DNA of 64,000 nt from CALBPI01 sp039821605. Lineage in GTDB: Bacteria; Pseudomonadota; Gammaproteobacteria; Steroidobacterales; Woeseiaceae. Made by a program: the position numbers and the translations under genes. The stretch covers positions 248,001 to 312,000 of the forward strand of contig JBCBNV010000003.1 in assembly GCA_039821605.1 (NCBI GenBank), read 5' to 3'. Positions 17,222 to 25,319 of the stretch are shown piece by piece (the first letter of the stretch is position 1; every line of letters starts with the position of its first letter). Below the pieces are notes generated by a model. It did no database searches. It was not told where the DNA came from and worked only from the letters and a program-made list of their open reading frames with translations.

Positions 17222-18147
17222 GACGCGCCCTCCACAGCGGCCAGCAAACGCGCGGGCGCATCGAGCCCATGGTCCAGCGCGGCACGCAGCACATCGGCTA
17301 CGGGCGTCGATGCCGTAACGCGCACCATGCGCGCACCCAGCGCCATGTGCTCGCGCCGCACTGAGTCGAGCAACGATGCGAAGCGCGCGAGGTAACGTGA
17401 CCGATACGCGCGCGCGTCGACGACCCGCACCTCGCCGTGCTCGGCGTCGATGACCTCGACCTGGCCCCGGTGGGGAAACGCGAGTTCACTGGCCGTGACG
17501 ATCTGGACGCTGGTCAGTCCGTGCGCCATGCCCAGCAACTCACGCATCGCGCGCGTCTGCTCGTCTCCGCGCTCAAAGAAGTCGGAAAAACAGAACACCT
17601 TGCTGCGCGCGGGCAACGCCTGCAGCGCGTGGCGGACATTGGCGTGTCGCGGCCAGCTACCCGCTGGTGTCAATGAAGCAAGCGCGCCCGTCACGCGCTG
17701 AAACTGCGCGTTTCCCGCAGCCGGCGGTAAGTACACAGGCCGCCCGTCGGTCAGCGTGACCAGACCGAAGTCGTGATGGCGTTGCGCGGACAACCAGGCG
17801 ATGGCCGCCGCCGTGCGCTGCGCGAGCGCGAGCCGACTCGGACCGTCCTCATCGTGCATTCCCATCGACGCTGTCGTATCGACAAACAGACACACCGTGA
17901 GCCGGCTCTCCTGCTCCGCCTCACGAACATAGTGGCGGTCGGTCCGCCCGTAGAGCCGCCAGTCCACACGGCGCAGATCATCGCCGGGCAGGTACGGCCG
18001 GTACTGGTGGAATTCGATGCCCTCGCCGCGCTCCCTGCTGATGTGGGAGGCGCGCAGGCTGCTCGCGACCCGGTGGCGGCTTGCCAGCGTGTAACGCAGC
18101 AACTGATGGCGCGTCGCTGCGTCGGGCAGCAGGTCCACCGCGTCCAT
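17218..18147 (-). CDS. DUF58 domain protein (MoxR-associated)
   Basis: This 309-residue protein has the DUF58 signature: PGDDLRRVDW (54-63) with YVREAEQE shortly after, then a VWA-like strand with VDTTASMGM (from about residue 89) where the usual DxSxSM is altered to DTTASM. DUF58 proteins are regularly encoded next to MoxR AAA ATPases and are thought to present substrates or metal cofactor clients. No signal peptide or membrane helix is seen. The gene starts 3 bases after the MoxR stop and overlaps the BatA-like gene by 4 bases. Confidence 0.9.
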   Translation of the reverse strand: MDAVDLLPDAATRHQLLRYTLASRHRVASSLRASHISRERGEGIEFHQYRPYLPGDDLRRVDWRLYGRTDRHYVREAEQESRLTVCLFVDTTASMGMHDEDGPSRLALAQRTAAAIAWLSAQRHHDFGLVTLTDGRPVYLPPAAGNAQFQRVTGALASLTPAGSWPRHANVRHALQALPARSKVFCFSDFFERGDEQTRAMRELLGMAHGLTSVQIVTASELAFPHRGQVEVIDAEHGEVRVVDARAYRSRYLARFASLLDSVRREHMALGARMVRVTASTPVADVLRAALDHGLDAPARLLAAVEGAS

Positions 18148-18150
18148 GCG

Positions 18151-19179
18151 TCAGTCCGTGGCGGCGCGCTCGGCCTTGAGCGGATCCTCGGGCGGCGCCA
18201 CCTCGCCGAGCAAATGGCCCACAACACGCTCGACGTCCTGTTGCTCGGCCTCGGCGTGGAAATTGAGAATGACGCGGTGCCGGAGCACGGGCAGCGCCAC
18301 GGCCCGAATGTCGTCGAGCGTCACGGCGAGTCGACCCGCGAGCAGTGCCGTTGCCTTGGCCGCCAGCACGATCGCCTGCCCCGCGCGTGGACCTGCGCCC
18401 CAACGAACGTACTCGCGCACGGTCGCTGTCGCCTCGCTGTCACGTGGTCGTGTGGCACGCACCATGCGGGTCGCATAGGCCAGCAGCCCATCGCTGATCG
18501 GCAGCTCGCGCACCAGCCGCTGCAACGCCACAATTGCGGCGCCGTCCATAACGGGCTTGACTTCGGCCTGAGCACCGCCCGTCGTGCGGCGCAGGATGTC
18601 GAGCTCCTCTTCTGCACTCGGGTAGTCGATCCGAATCATCATGAGGAAGCGGTCGAGCTGCGCCTCGGGCAATGGGTAGGTACCCGCCTGCTCAAGCGGG
18701 TTCTGTGTCGCCATGACAAAGAACGGTTCAGGCAACGGGTGAGGCGTTCCGGCGAAGGTCACGCGGTGCTCTTCCATGGCTTCAAGCAGCGCCGACTGTG
18801 TCTTTGGCGGCGTGCGATTGATTTCGTCAGCCAGCAGCAGGCTCGTGAAGACGGGGCCCGGCTGGAACTCAAGTTCGCGACGACCCGACTCGGTTTCGGT
18901 CAGCAACTCCGTGCCGATGATGTCACCCGGCATGAGATCCGGTGTGAACTGAATGCGACCAAACGGCAGGTCGATGACGCGTGCCAGGGTTCGCAGCAGC
19001 TTGGTCTTGCCGAGCCCCGGTACACCCTGCAGCAGGCAGTGCCCGCCCGCGAGCAAGGTCGCGAGAATCTCATCGACCACGGCGGTCTGGCCAACGATGA
19101 TGCGGCCGACTTCGCGTCGCACATCGGCAAGCCGCGCGACCTGCTGACGGATCTCGTGTTCTGTGGGTTCGTTTGCCAT
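18151..19179 (-). CDS. MoxR-family AAA ATPase
   Basis: This 342-residue AAA+ ATPase of the MoxR family has Walker A GVPGLGKT (52-59), Walker B LLLADEIN (114-121), the MoxR-typical FTPDLMPGDIIGTELL segment and sensor-1 region MATQNPLEQAGTYPLPEAQ. These ATPases act as chaperones for metal- or cofactor-containing envelope complexes, usually with VWA-type partners. ATG 19179 is preferred because MANEPTEHEIRQQV is family-like and overlaps the DUF4159 stop as ATGA. The longer frame runs inside that gene. Confidence 0.95.
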   Translation of the reverse strand: MANEPTEHEIRQQVARLADVRREVGRIIVGQTAVVDEILATLLAGGHCLLQGVPGLGKTKLLRTLARVIDLPFGRIQFTPDLMPGDIIGTELLTETESGRRELEFQPGPVFTSLLLADEINRTPPKTQSALLEAMEEHRVTFAGTPHPLPEPFFVMATQNPLEQAGTYPLPEAQLDRFLMMIRIDYPSAEEELDILRRTTGGAQAEVKPVMDGAAIVALQRLVRELPISDGLLAYATRMVRATRPRDSEATATVREYVRWGAGPRAGQAIVLAAKATALLAGRLAVTLDDIRAVALPVLRHRVILNFHAEAEQQDVERVVGHLLGEVAPPEDPLKAERAATD

Positions 19180-19877
19180 CAGTAGTTCAATGCGTACATA
19201 ACGATGTTCACGGCAAAGCGCGTGTTGTCGACGGCCAGCCAGCGCTTGTTGCGGTAGTCGTAATCCCACTCGCAGCCGTAGTCCTTGTTGCTGTAGAGCA
19301 CCGCGAGGCGGCCGTCGATCTCAAGCCCACGCAGGTAGTCGTGGACCAGATCGTCACCCCAGCCATTAAGCTCAAAGCTCGTCGTCGGTGGCTCATCGAA
19401 TTCAAAGAACGATGAGTACAGCGGGTGATCCTCTGCCAGCTTTGGCAGGCAATCGCGGCCGAACAGCGCTTCCATCTGGCGCTCGAAACTGACGGCGAAC
19501 AGCGCGTCGATGTCGTGGTTGCAGTCGTCGACAAACACGAAACCGCCGTTCTCGACGTAGCGCTTGAAATTCGCGGCCTCGGCGTCGCTGAACTGCACGA
19601 GTTTGTGTCCCGCGAGGTAGCAGAATGGCGCCTCGAGCACGGCGGGGTCCGACAAGGCCACAACGCGCTCGTTGGGATCCACGTTCAGTGTCGTGTACTC
19701 GACGAGCGAGTTGAGCACATTGTTGGGCATGCGCTCATCGACATTCCAATTCCCAGACTCGTACATGAGTCGTGTGAAGTAGAAATCGTAGCCGGAGTTT
19801 GCGTGCGCAGGGAAAGCAGCCGCGAGCGCCGAAGCGCCCGCGGCCTGCAGAAACCCGCGTCGATCCAGGATGCTCAG
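19179..19877 (-). CDS. DUF4159 protein with Tat signal; non-AUG start likely
   Basis: The core from residue about 30 (GYDFYFTRLMYESGNWN) through VENGGFVFVDDCNHD to the end is a DUF4159 domain of unknown role, common in MoxR clusters. An ATG exists only at 19766, inside this conserved block, and would delete its start. In-frame codons upstream encode LDRRGFLQAAGASALAAA and PAHA, a good twin-arginine signal peptide. No in-frame ATG, GTG or TTG is found between 19767 and at least 19994, well inside tldE. The best candidates are CTG at 19877, which overlaps the TldE stop as CTGA, or CTG at 19868. The coordinates use 19877, giving 232 residues. The start codon itself is inferred. Confidence 0.75.
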   Translation of the reverse strand: MSILDRRGFLQAAGASALAAAFPAHANSGYDFYFTRLMYESGNWNVDERMPNNVLNSLVEYTTLNVDPNERVVALSDPAVLEAPFCYLAGHKLVQFSDAEAANFKRYVENGGFVFVDDCNHDIDALFAVSFERQMEALFGRDCLPKLAEDHPLYSSFFEFDEPPTTSFELNGWGDDLVHDYLRGLEIDGRLAVLYSNKDYGCEWDYDYRNKRWLAVDNTRFAVNIVMYALNY

Positions 19878-21202
19878 ACGGCGTCCGACAGGCTCGAGAA
19901 CGTGAACTCGCGAACCTTGACGGGCGGCATCACGGCCGAGAACCCGAACAGGCTCACGCGTTCCGCTAGCCCGAGTTCCTCGAGATTGTTGAGCATGATC
20001 ACGGGGCTCTCGTTGAAGCGGAAGTTCTTCACGGGGAACTTGATCTCGCCATTCTCGATGTAGAACGTACCGTCGCGCGTCAGGCCAGTGTAGAGCTGGG
20101 TCTGCGGGTCGAGTGCCCGGATGTACCAGAGACGCGATACCAGGATGCCGCGTTCGGTGTCCTTGATCATGGCCTCGAGGTTGCGATCGCCGCCCACCAT
20201 GATGAGGTTGCTCGGCTGCGGCACGGGCGCCACGTCCTTCTGATCCGCCCAGTAGCGGTCATAGAACAGGTTGTCGACGACACCGTTCTTGATGATCGAG
20301 AGCTTCTCGACGGGCTGCCCGCTCTGGTTCCAGGTCGCCGCAGGGACGCGGGGATCGAGTGGGTCACCGTAGGCCGTGACCTTCTCGTCGAAGACCTTCT
20401 CACCCAGCCGCGTGCCGCCACCCTTCTTGGCCAGAAAGCTGCGGCCCTCGTCGGCCTGACGGGCACCGAACGCAAAGAACATGCGCCCGATGAGCGCCGC
20501 GGCCGCGTTGGGCTCGAGGATCACGGTGTACTTGCCGGGCTCAAGCGCCTGCGCTTCGCGCGACGCCAGGGCTTTCTGCAGCGCCACGGCGGAGGTCGCC
20601 GTGGTATCGATGCGGCCCACGTCGTTGTCGTCGGCCGAGGCCCAGCCTGAGCCCGTGCCGTCGTCGGTGCGCACCGTCACGGTGAAGTTGACGTTGGTCT
20701 CGGTGTGGTAGGCGAAGAGGCCTTCGCTGTTCATCATCGCCGAGAAATTGGCCGAGTCGTTGAGGAAGCCTGCGGCCGTTGCGTCCTTGTCGCGGGCCGG
20801 CCCGATACTGGCCGCCGCGGAGTCCGCGCGGAACTCGGGTTTGATGTTGGCCGTTTCGTCCACGAAAGCCTTGCTCTCGGCGTACTTCTGCGGACCGAGT
20901 ACGGGCATGAACTCTGGCGACTCCGGCGCAAGCCGGGCCGTTTCCTCGGCGCGTGCCACAACCTTCGCCAAAGAGGCGTCGTCAAATTCATTGATGGTTG
21001 CGGTGCCGACCTTCTGGCCGAAGTTGCACTGGACAACGAGGTCAACGTTCTCGGTTTCACCCGCCGTGGACACGCTGTTGCGTGCGTAGCGGATGTTGCC
21101 TTCGGTGCCGCCATTGAGATTGGCTTCGCAACCGTCGGCTTTGGACAGCGCCACCACCTTCTCGAGGATGGTCCGCGCTTCGTCACGGGTAAGAATTGTC
21201 AT
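19874..21202 (-). CDS. tldE: TldE/PmbA-family metalloprotease subunit
   Basis: This 442-residue TldD/PmbA-family protein begins MTILTRDEARTILEKVV with no signal peptide. It has the family's N-terminal alpha/beta part and the C-terminal core (MFFAFGARQADEGRSFLAKK, then YTGLTRDGTFYIENGE). It lacks the HExxxH motif, as PmbA/TldE subunits do, and would form a heterodimer with TldD. In E. coli TldD/E degrades unstructured peptides and matures microcin B17. It lies 31 bases after tldD, with GAGAGAG upstream of ATG 21202. Confidence 0.9.
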   Translation of the reverse strand: MTILTRDEARTILEKVVALSKADGCEANLNGGTEGNIRYARNSVSTAGETENVDLVVQCNFGQKVGTATINEFDDASLAKVVARAEETARLAPESPEFMPVLGPQKYAESKAFVDETANIKPEFRADSAAASIGPARDKDATAAGFLNDSANFSAMMNSEGLFAYHTETNVNFTVTVRTDDGTGSGWASADDNDVGRIDTTATSAVALQKALASREAQALEPGKYTVILEPNAAAALIGRMFFAFGARQADEGRSFLAKKGGGTRLGEKVFDEKVTAYGDPLDPRVPAATWNQSGQPVEKLSIIKNGVVDNLFYDRYWADQKDVAPVPQPSNLIMVGGDRNLEAMIKDTERGILVSRLWYIRALDPQTQLYTGLTRDGTFYIENGEIKFPVKNFRFNESPVIMLNNLEELGLAERVSLFGFSAVMPPVKVREFTFSSLSDAV

Positions 21203-21233
21203 GTTGGCTACTCTCTCGAAATCTGTGGTCGGA

Positions 21234-22862
21234 TCAGCCGAGCTTGCGCGCGGTGTTGATCACGTTGACGTTGTCGAAGCGCGTTGTGGCGCAGCCGTGC
21301 GAGACCGAACTGATCTGCGAGGGCTGGCCCTTGCCGTCAAAGAACGAACCGCCGAGGCGGTAGTCGCGCTCGTCACAAATGGCCGAGCACGAGTTCCAGA
21401 ACTCCTGCGTATTGGACTGGTACGCCACGTCTTCGATTTGTTCCGTGATTTCGCCGTCCTTGATCTCGTAGAACAACTGACCGCCAAACTGGAAGTTGTA
21501 GCGCTGCTGGTCGATGGAGTAGGAACCGCGGCCGACGATGTAGATGCCGTCTTCCACGTCGGCAATCATGTCGTCCACGGAGAGCTTCTCCTTGCCGGGC
21601 TCCAGCGAGACGTTGGGCATACGCTGGAACTGGACCGAACTCCAGCTATCGGCGTAGCAGCAGCCGTGCGATTCCTTCTCGTCGATAATGTGCGCCTGGT
21701 CGCGAATCGCCTGGTAGTTGACCAGGATGCCGTCGCGGACGAGGTCCCATTTCTTCGTCTTGACGCCCTCGTCGTCGAAGCCAACGGCGCCCAGGGACCC
21801 GGGCTGCACCTTGTCGGCGAACAGGTTGACGAGCTCGGAGCCGTACTGGAATTCCTTGGTCTGCCACTTGTCGAGCGTTGCGAAACTCGTACCCGCGTAG
21901 TTGGCCTCGTAGCCCAGCACGCGATCGAGCTCCAGGGGGTGGCCGACAGACTCATGGATCGTGAGCATGAGGTGCGTCGGATCGAGCACGAGCGTTTTCT
22001 GGCCCGGTTTGACCGAGGGCGCAGACAGCTTGTTCTTCGCCTGCTGTGCGGCGAGCTTGGCATCCTCGACCATGTCGTAGCTGTAGCGGTAGCGCGTCGT
22101 GACGCCCGGGATCTTCTCGGCGGCGTCGCCTTCGAAGTATTCCCAGCCCATGCCCATCGGATCCGACAGGCCGTTGCGCGTCTTGAACGTTCCGGTCTCC
22201 TGGTCGACGGCCGTCACGCTCATGGGCGCCCACACACGGTGGATGTCCTGATCGATGTAGGAGCCGTCAGTAGATGCAAAATACTTCTGCTCATTGACGA
22301 GGTAGAACGTCGAGTTCACGAAGCTTGCGCCGTTGCCGAGCGCAGCCTCGTTGACGGCCATGAGCATGTCGACCTTGTCCGCGATGGGCACTTCCATGGC
22401 GTTCTTCTTGATCGGCGTGCGCCAGCTCACCTCACCGACGCCCTTGACCGGGGCCAGTTTCACAGGCTCGGTCTGGTACTTGGCGTTGGCCTTGGCGATG
22501 GCGACCGCCGTTTGCGCGGCTTCGGCGACGGCTTCGGGGGTCAGCGCACTCGTGGCCGCGAAGCCCCAGGTGTCCTTGGCGATGACGCGCACGCCGACGC
22601 CCACGGACTCGGTATTGACGATGTTCTGCACCTTCAGTTCACGCGTGACCACAAACTGATTCAGATAGCGGCCAACGCGGACATCCGCGTAGCTGGCGCC
22701 CGCGGCCTTGGCCGCCTTGAGACCGGCCTCGGCGAGCTGGCGTTTCAGGCTCATGTCAGCCGGCGACAACAACTCTTCAGCTGCAATCGCACGCCCACTG
22801 ACCGGCAGGGCGATGGTGCCCGCGCCGACGCCGGCGATTTTCAAGAACTTACGACGATCCAT
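21234..22862 (-). CDS. tldD: TldD-family metalloprotease with Tat signal peptide
   Basis: This 542-residue TldD-family peptidase has the zinc motif HESVGH (His303-His308) in a TldD-like block, THLMLTIHESVGHPLELDR. The first 28 residues are a twin-arginine signal: MDRRKFLK, a hydrophobic stretch and GRAIA-AEE. This differs from the cytoplasmic TldD of E. coli. ATG 22862 is preceded by GGGGGAA, and the open frame further upstream is not family-like. It is the first gene of an eight-gene minus-strand operon reaching 11992. The TldE partner downstream has no signal, so the pair may be exported together or the signal may act as an anchor. Confidence 0.9.
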   Translation of the reverse strand: MDRRKFLKIAGVGAGTIALPVSGRAIAAEELLSPADMSLKRQLAEAGLKAAKAAGASYADVRVGRYLNQFVVTRELKVQNIVNTESVGVGVRVIAKDTWGFAATSALTPEAVAEAAQTAVAIAKANAKYQTEPVKLAPVKGVGEVSWRTPIKKNAMEVPIADKVDMLMAVNEAALGNGASFVNSTFYLVNEQKYFASTDGSYIDQDIHRVWAPMSVTAVDQETGTFKTRNGLSDPMGMGWEYFEGDAAEKIPGVTTRYRYSYDMVEDAKLAAQQAKNKLSAPSVKPGQKTLVLDPTHLMLTIHESVGHPLELDRVLGYEANYAGTSFATLDKWQTKEFQYGSELVNLFADKVQPGSLGAVGFDDEGVKTKKWDLVRDGILVNYQAIRDQAHIIDEKESHGCCYADSWSSVQFQRMPNVSLEPGKEKLSVDDMIADVEDGIYIVGRGSYSIDQQRYNFQFGGQLFYEIKDGEITEQIEDVAYQSNTQEFWNSCSAICDERDYRLGGSFFDGKGQPSQISSVSHGCATTRFDNVNVINTARKLG

Positions 22863-23220
22863 TGAGATTCCCCCGGGAAGATCTGTAGCGCGGCGAACAC
22901 GCCGCAAAGCGCCGATCACCATAAAACATGCGTGGGCGAACTCAAAACGGGCAAAGTCGCCTGTCGGCTGCACATTGATTTTTGGTACAGCAGAAATGCT
23001 GCACGTAAAACATTGTTTTTGATGGCTTTGTGCATTCTCACCCCGAAATACCGTGACGTAAGCATCCATGGCAGGTGCGCCCGTCCCTGCTTGCTTGCCG
23101 GCTGGAACGCTGGCCTGGCTCTGTTGCCTGCGCGCAACGTGCAGGCGCGCACTGGGCGGACCGCGTGAAATCCTCGGGGCTTCACGGCATGATGCGCGCT
23201 CGCCAAAGCCAGAGCCCGCC
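22863..23220. other. 358-base divergent intergenic region
   Basis: The region lies between divergent tldD and the PTPS-family gene and is richer in A/T (22960-23050) than its surroundings. The one clear structure is an inverted repeat at 22985-23004 (GTaCAGCA and TGCTGcAC arms around GAAA, one mismatch). It could be a regulator site or a small hairpin. No RNA gene or convincing coding frame is seen. Confidence 0.5.
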
Positions 23221-23721
23221 ATGTCGCGCACCACCGTCCTTCATATCCGCAACCAGTACCTGAATTTCTCGGCAGCCCACTTCACGATTTTCTCGGCCAC
23301 CGAGCGCGAGCGTCTGCATGGTCACAACTTCGCCGTCAGCGCCGAGGTCACGGCAGCCGTGGGTGACGAGGGCCTGTGCTTTGACTACAACGTGCTGAAG
23401 CGCAAGTTGCGGGAGCTTTGCGACGCGCTCGATGAGTACGTGTTGCTGCCGGCGCATTCACCACACCTTGCGGTGACCGAAGACGGCGATCAGGTACGGG
23501 CCGTGTTCAACGGTGAGACTCTGACCTTTCCGACGGGCGACACGATTGTGCTGCCGTTGGCCAACATCACCTCTGAGGAGCTCAGCTGGTACCTGCTCGA
23601 GCAGCTGCTTGAGGGTGATGCGGCCGTGCGATACGACATCAGCGCCGTCACCGTCACCGTCGCATCGGGCGCCGGTCAGTCCGCGAGCACGCGCTGGAAC
23701 GATACGCGGGGCATCCTGTGA
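23221..23721 (+). CDS. Divergent PTPS/QueD-family protein (PTPS-III-like)
   Basis: This 166-residue 6-pyruvoyl-tetrahydropterin synthase-fold protein has zinc ligands His20 (FSAAHF), His33 and His35 (LHGHNF). The catalytic Cys of QueD is missing. Instead Glu30 lies three residues before HGH, as in PTPS-III enzymes that make 6-hydroxymethyl-dihydropterin for folate. Two other usual residues also differ: the Asp-His pair reads Asp71-Glu72 (ALDEYVLLP), and the pterin-anchoring Glu near the C-terminus appears to be Ser (VTVASG). The fold is clear, the reaction is not. ATG 23221 is the natural start. The SDR gene overlaps its stop by GTGA. Confidence 0.82.
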   Translation: MSRTTVLHIRNQYLNFSAAHFTIFSATERERLHGHNFAVSAEVTAAVGDEGLCFDYNVLKRKLRELCDALDEYVLLPAHSPHLAVTEDGDQVRAVFNGETLTFPTGDTIVLPLANITSEELSWYLLEQLLEGDAAVRYDISAVTVTVASGAGQSASTRWNDTRGIL

Positions 23722-24419
23722 GCCGCCTGGCCATCATCACGGGCGCGAGTGCCGGAATCGGTGCCGCCACGGCCCAAAAACTGCTCACCGAAGGCTGGCG
23801 GGTGATCAACCTGTCGCGGCGGCCCTGCCCGGTCAACGGCGTCGAGAGCCGGGAGACGGACCTGGCCCAGGCGCCGTCTCCCGAACTGGTCGAAGAACTG
23901 CGTGCCGCCTGTCGCGAGAGCGAGCGGGTGGCCATTGTGCACAACGCGGGCTTGCTGGCCAGTGACGACGCCCGTGGAATCACAGCCGATCAGCTGCACG
24001 CCGCACTGCAGGTCAACGTCGTCGCTCCGGCCACACTGAATGCCGCCCTCATTGACGCACTGCCTGCGGGCTCCGCTATCGTGTTCATCGGCTCGACTCT
24101 GGGTGACAAGGCCGTGGGCGGGGCTTTGAGCTACGCGACGAGCAAACACGCCGTGCACGGTCTCATGCGGGCCACCTGCCAGGACCTGGCGGGCTCGGGG
24201 GTGCACACGGCCGTCGTGGCGCCGGGTTTCACCGATACCGAAATGCTCCGAAACCATGTGGGCGGTGACGCGGACATCCTCGACGCCATCGCTGCGGGAG
24301 TCACGTTTGGTCGGCTCATCGAGCCAGAAGAAATCGCGGCGACGATTGCGTTTTGCATCGACAACGCCGTCATTAACGGCGCCGTGATCCACGCCAACCT
24401 GGGACAGATCGAGCGTTAG
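23718..24419 (+). CDS. Short-chain dehydrogenase/reductase
   Basis: This 233-residue classical SDR has the cofactor motif TGASAGIG (8-15), VHNAG, catalytic Ser in FIGSTLG and the YATSK catalytic Tyr/Lys pair. The start is GTG 23718, overlapping the PTPS stop by 4 bases, so the two are co-translated. Pairing with a PTPS-fold gene suggests a pterin reductase such as sepiapterin- or monapterin-reductase-like activity. That is context only, because SDR substrates cannot be read from motifs. The stop shares TTAG with the convergent gene at 24416. Confidence 0.87.
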   Translation: MSRLAIITGASAGIGAATAQKLLTEGWRVINLSRRPCPVNGVESRETDLAQAPSPELVEELRAACRESERVAIVHNAGLLASDDARGITADQLHAALQVNVVAPATLNAALIDALPAGSAIVFIGSTLGDKAVGGALSYATSKHAVHGLMRATCQDLAGSGVHTAVVAPGFTDTEMLRNHVGGDADILDAIAAGVTFGRLIEPEEIAATIAFCIDNAVINGAVIHANLGQIER

Positions 24420-24781
24420 CGTTCTGCGAAGGTCGCCGCTACGGTAACGCCTATGCCGGCAACAAAGGCCCACACGTAAACGGGAAGCTGCGCGGCCAGC
24501 GCGGCCAGGCCCGCCGGCGTGAGTTCTAGCTTCACGCCGACCGAGGGCAAGGTGCTGACCAATCCACCCGCCAGACGCCAGAGCACGGGGCCCAGTGCGA
24601 CGCTGATCGCAATGGCCACAAGCCAGGGGGTCAGCACGCGCATCCAGCGCCAGCGCGTGATCCGTCGCTGCGCGCCGCGCACCAGTCGTTCGGTGTCCAC
24701 GGACTGCGCGAGCAACGCCTGCAGCGCCGTGTCGAGCTCCGCCTCGCGACGCATAGGATCGCCGGACTCATGCGTGTTCAT
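24416..24781 (-). CDS. Small membrane protein downstream of ECF sigma gene
   Basis: This 121-residue protein has a basic region (RGAQRRITRWRWMR) and two membrane helices (about 50-70 and 100-118). It overlaps the ECF sigma gene by 14 bases, the usual place of an anti-sigma factor. The N-terminal 45 residues could bind sigma, but no zinc-type HxxxCxxC motif is present. I infer a membrane-bound regulator of the sigma factor. Sequence alone does not prove it. Its stop overlaps the convergent SDR stop in TTAG. Confidence 0.65.
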   Translation of the reverse strand: MNTHESGDPMRREAELDTALQALLAQSVDTERLVRGAQRRITRWRWMRVLTPWLVAIAISVALGPVLWRLAGGLVSTLPSVGVKLELTPAGLAALAAQLPVYVWAFVAGIGVTVAATFAER

Positions 24782-25316
24782 CGATCAGCCTCCGCGTGGC
24801 GCGATTGATCACCGATTTGACGGTGCCCAGGGGTTTGCCCGTGATGTCTGCGATTTCGGCATGGGACAGACCCACGCCCTTGGACAGTAGCACGAGCGAT
24901 CGCGCCTCGGGCTCGAGCGCGTCGAGCAGCCGCTCGAGATCCGACGACGCCGCCGGTGCGTCGCCACTGACCGTCTCCGCCGCAGGCTCGGCCCGAAATC
25001 GACCCAGGGCGCGCCAGAAGCGACGCCGCGAGCGCGCATGTTGCAGGAACTCGCGGTACGCAATGGCGAACAACCAGGCTTTGAAGCGGCCTCTGCCGTC
25101 GTAGTCGCCCAATCGCCGCCAGGCCGTGACCAGGGTCTCCTGGGCCAGATCGTCGGCATCGGCGCTGTCCTGAGTGAAGCGCTCCAAATATCGTCGGATC
25201 GGTCCCACGTGGGGTGACACGAGCCGCGTGAATGCAACGCTGTCGGCCGAAAGCCGCGCCGCCTGCAACAGGCGCCGCTCGGCGTCGGCATCGAGATCGG
25301 TGGCGCATGCGTCCAT
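24768..25316 (-). CDS. ECF (RpoE-like) RNA polymerase sigma factor
   Basis: This 182-residue sigma-70 family ECF factor has region 2 with DADDLAQETLVTAWRRL and GRFKAWLFAIAYREFLQHARS, a linker, and region 4 helix-turn-helix with LSHAEIADITGKPLGTVKSVINRATRRL. It directs transcription of an unknown envelope- or stress-related regulon. It lies 3 bases after the small DUF6249-like gene and overlaps the membrane-protein gene downstream, forming a three-gene unit. I cannot identify its promoter recognition sequence in the window. Confidence 0.94.
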   Translation of the reverse strand: MDACATDLDADAERRLLQAARLSADSVAFTRLVSPHVGPIRRYLERFTQDSADADDLAQETLVTAWRRLGDYDGRGRFKAWLFAIAYREFLQHARSRRRFWRALGRFRAEPAAETVSGDAPAASSDLERLLDALEPEARSLVLLSKGVGLSHAEIADITGKPLGTVKSVINRATRRLIDEHA

Positions 25317-25319
25317 TCA

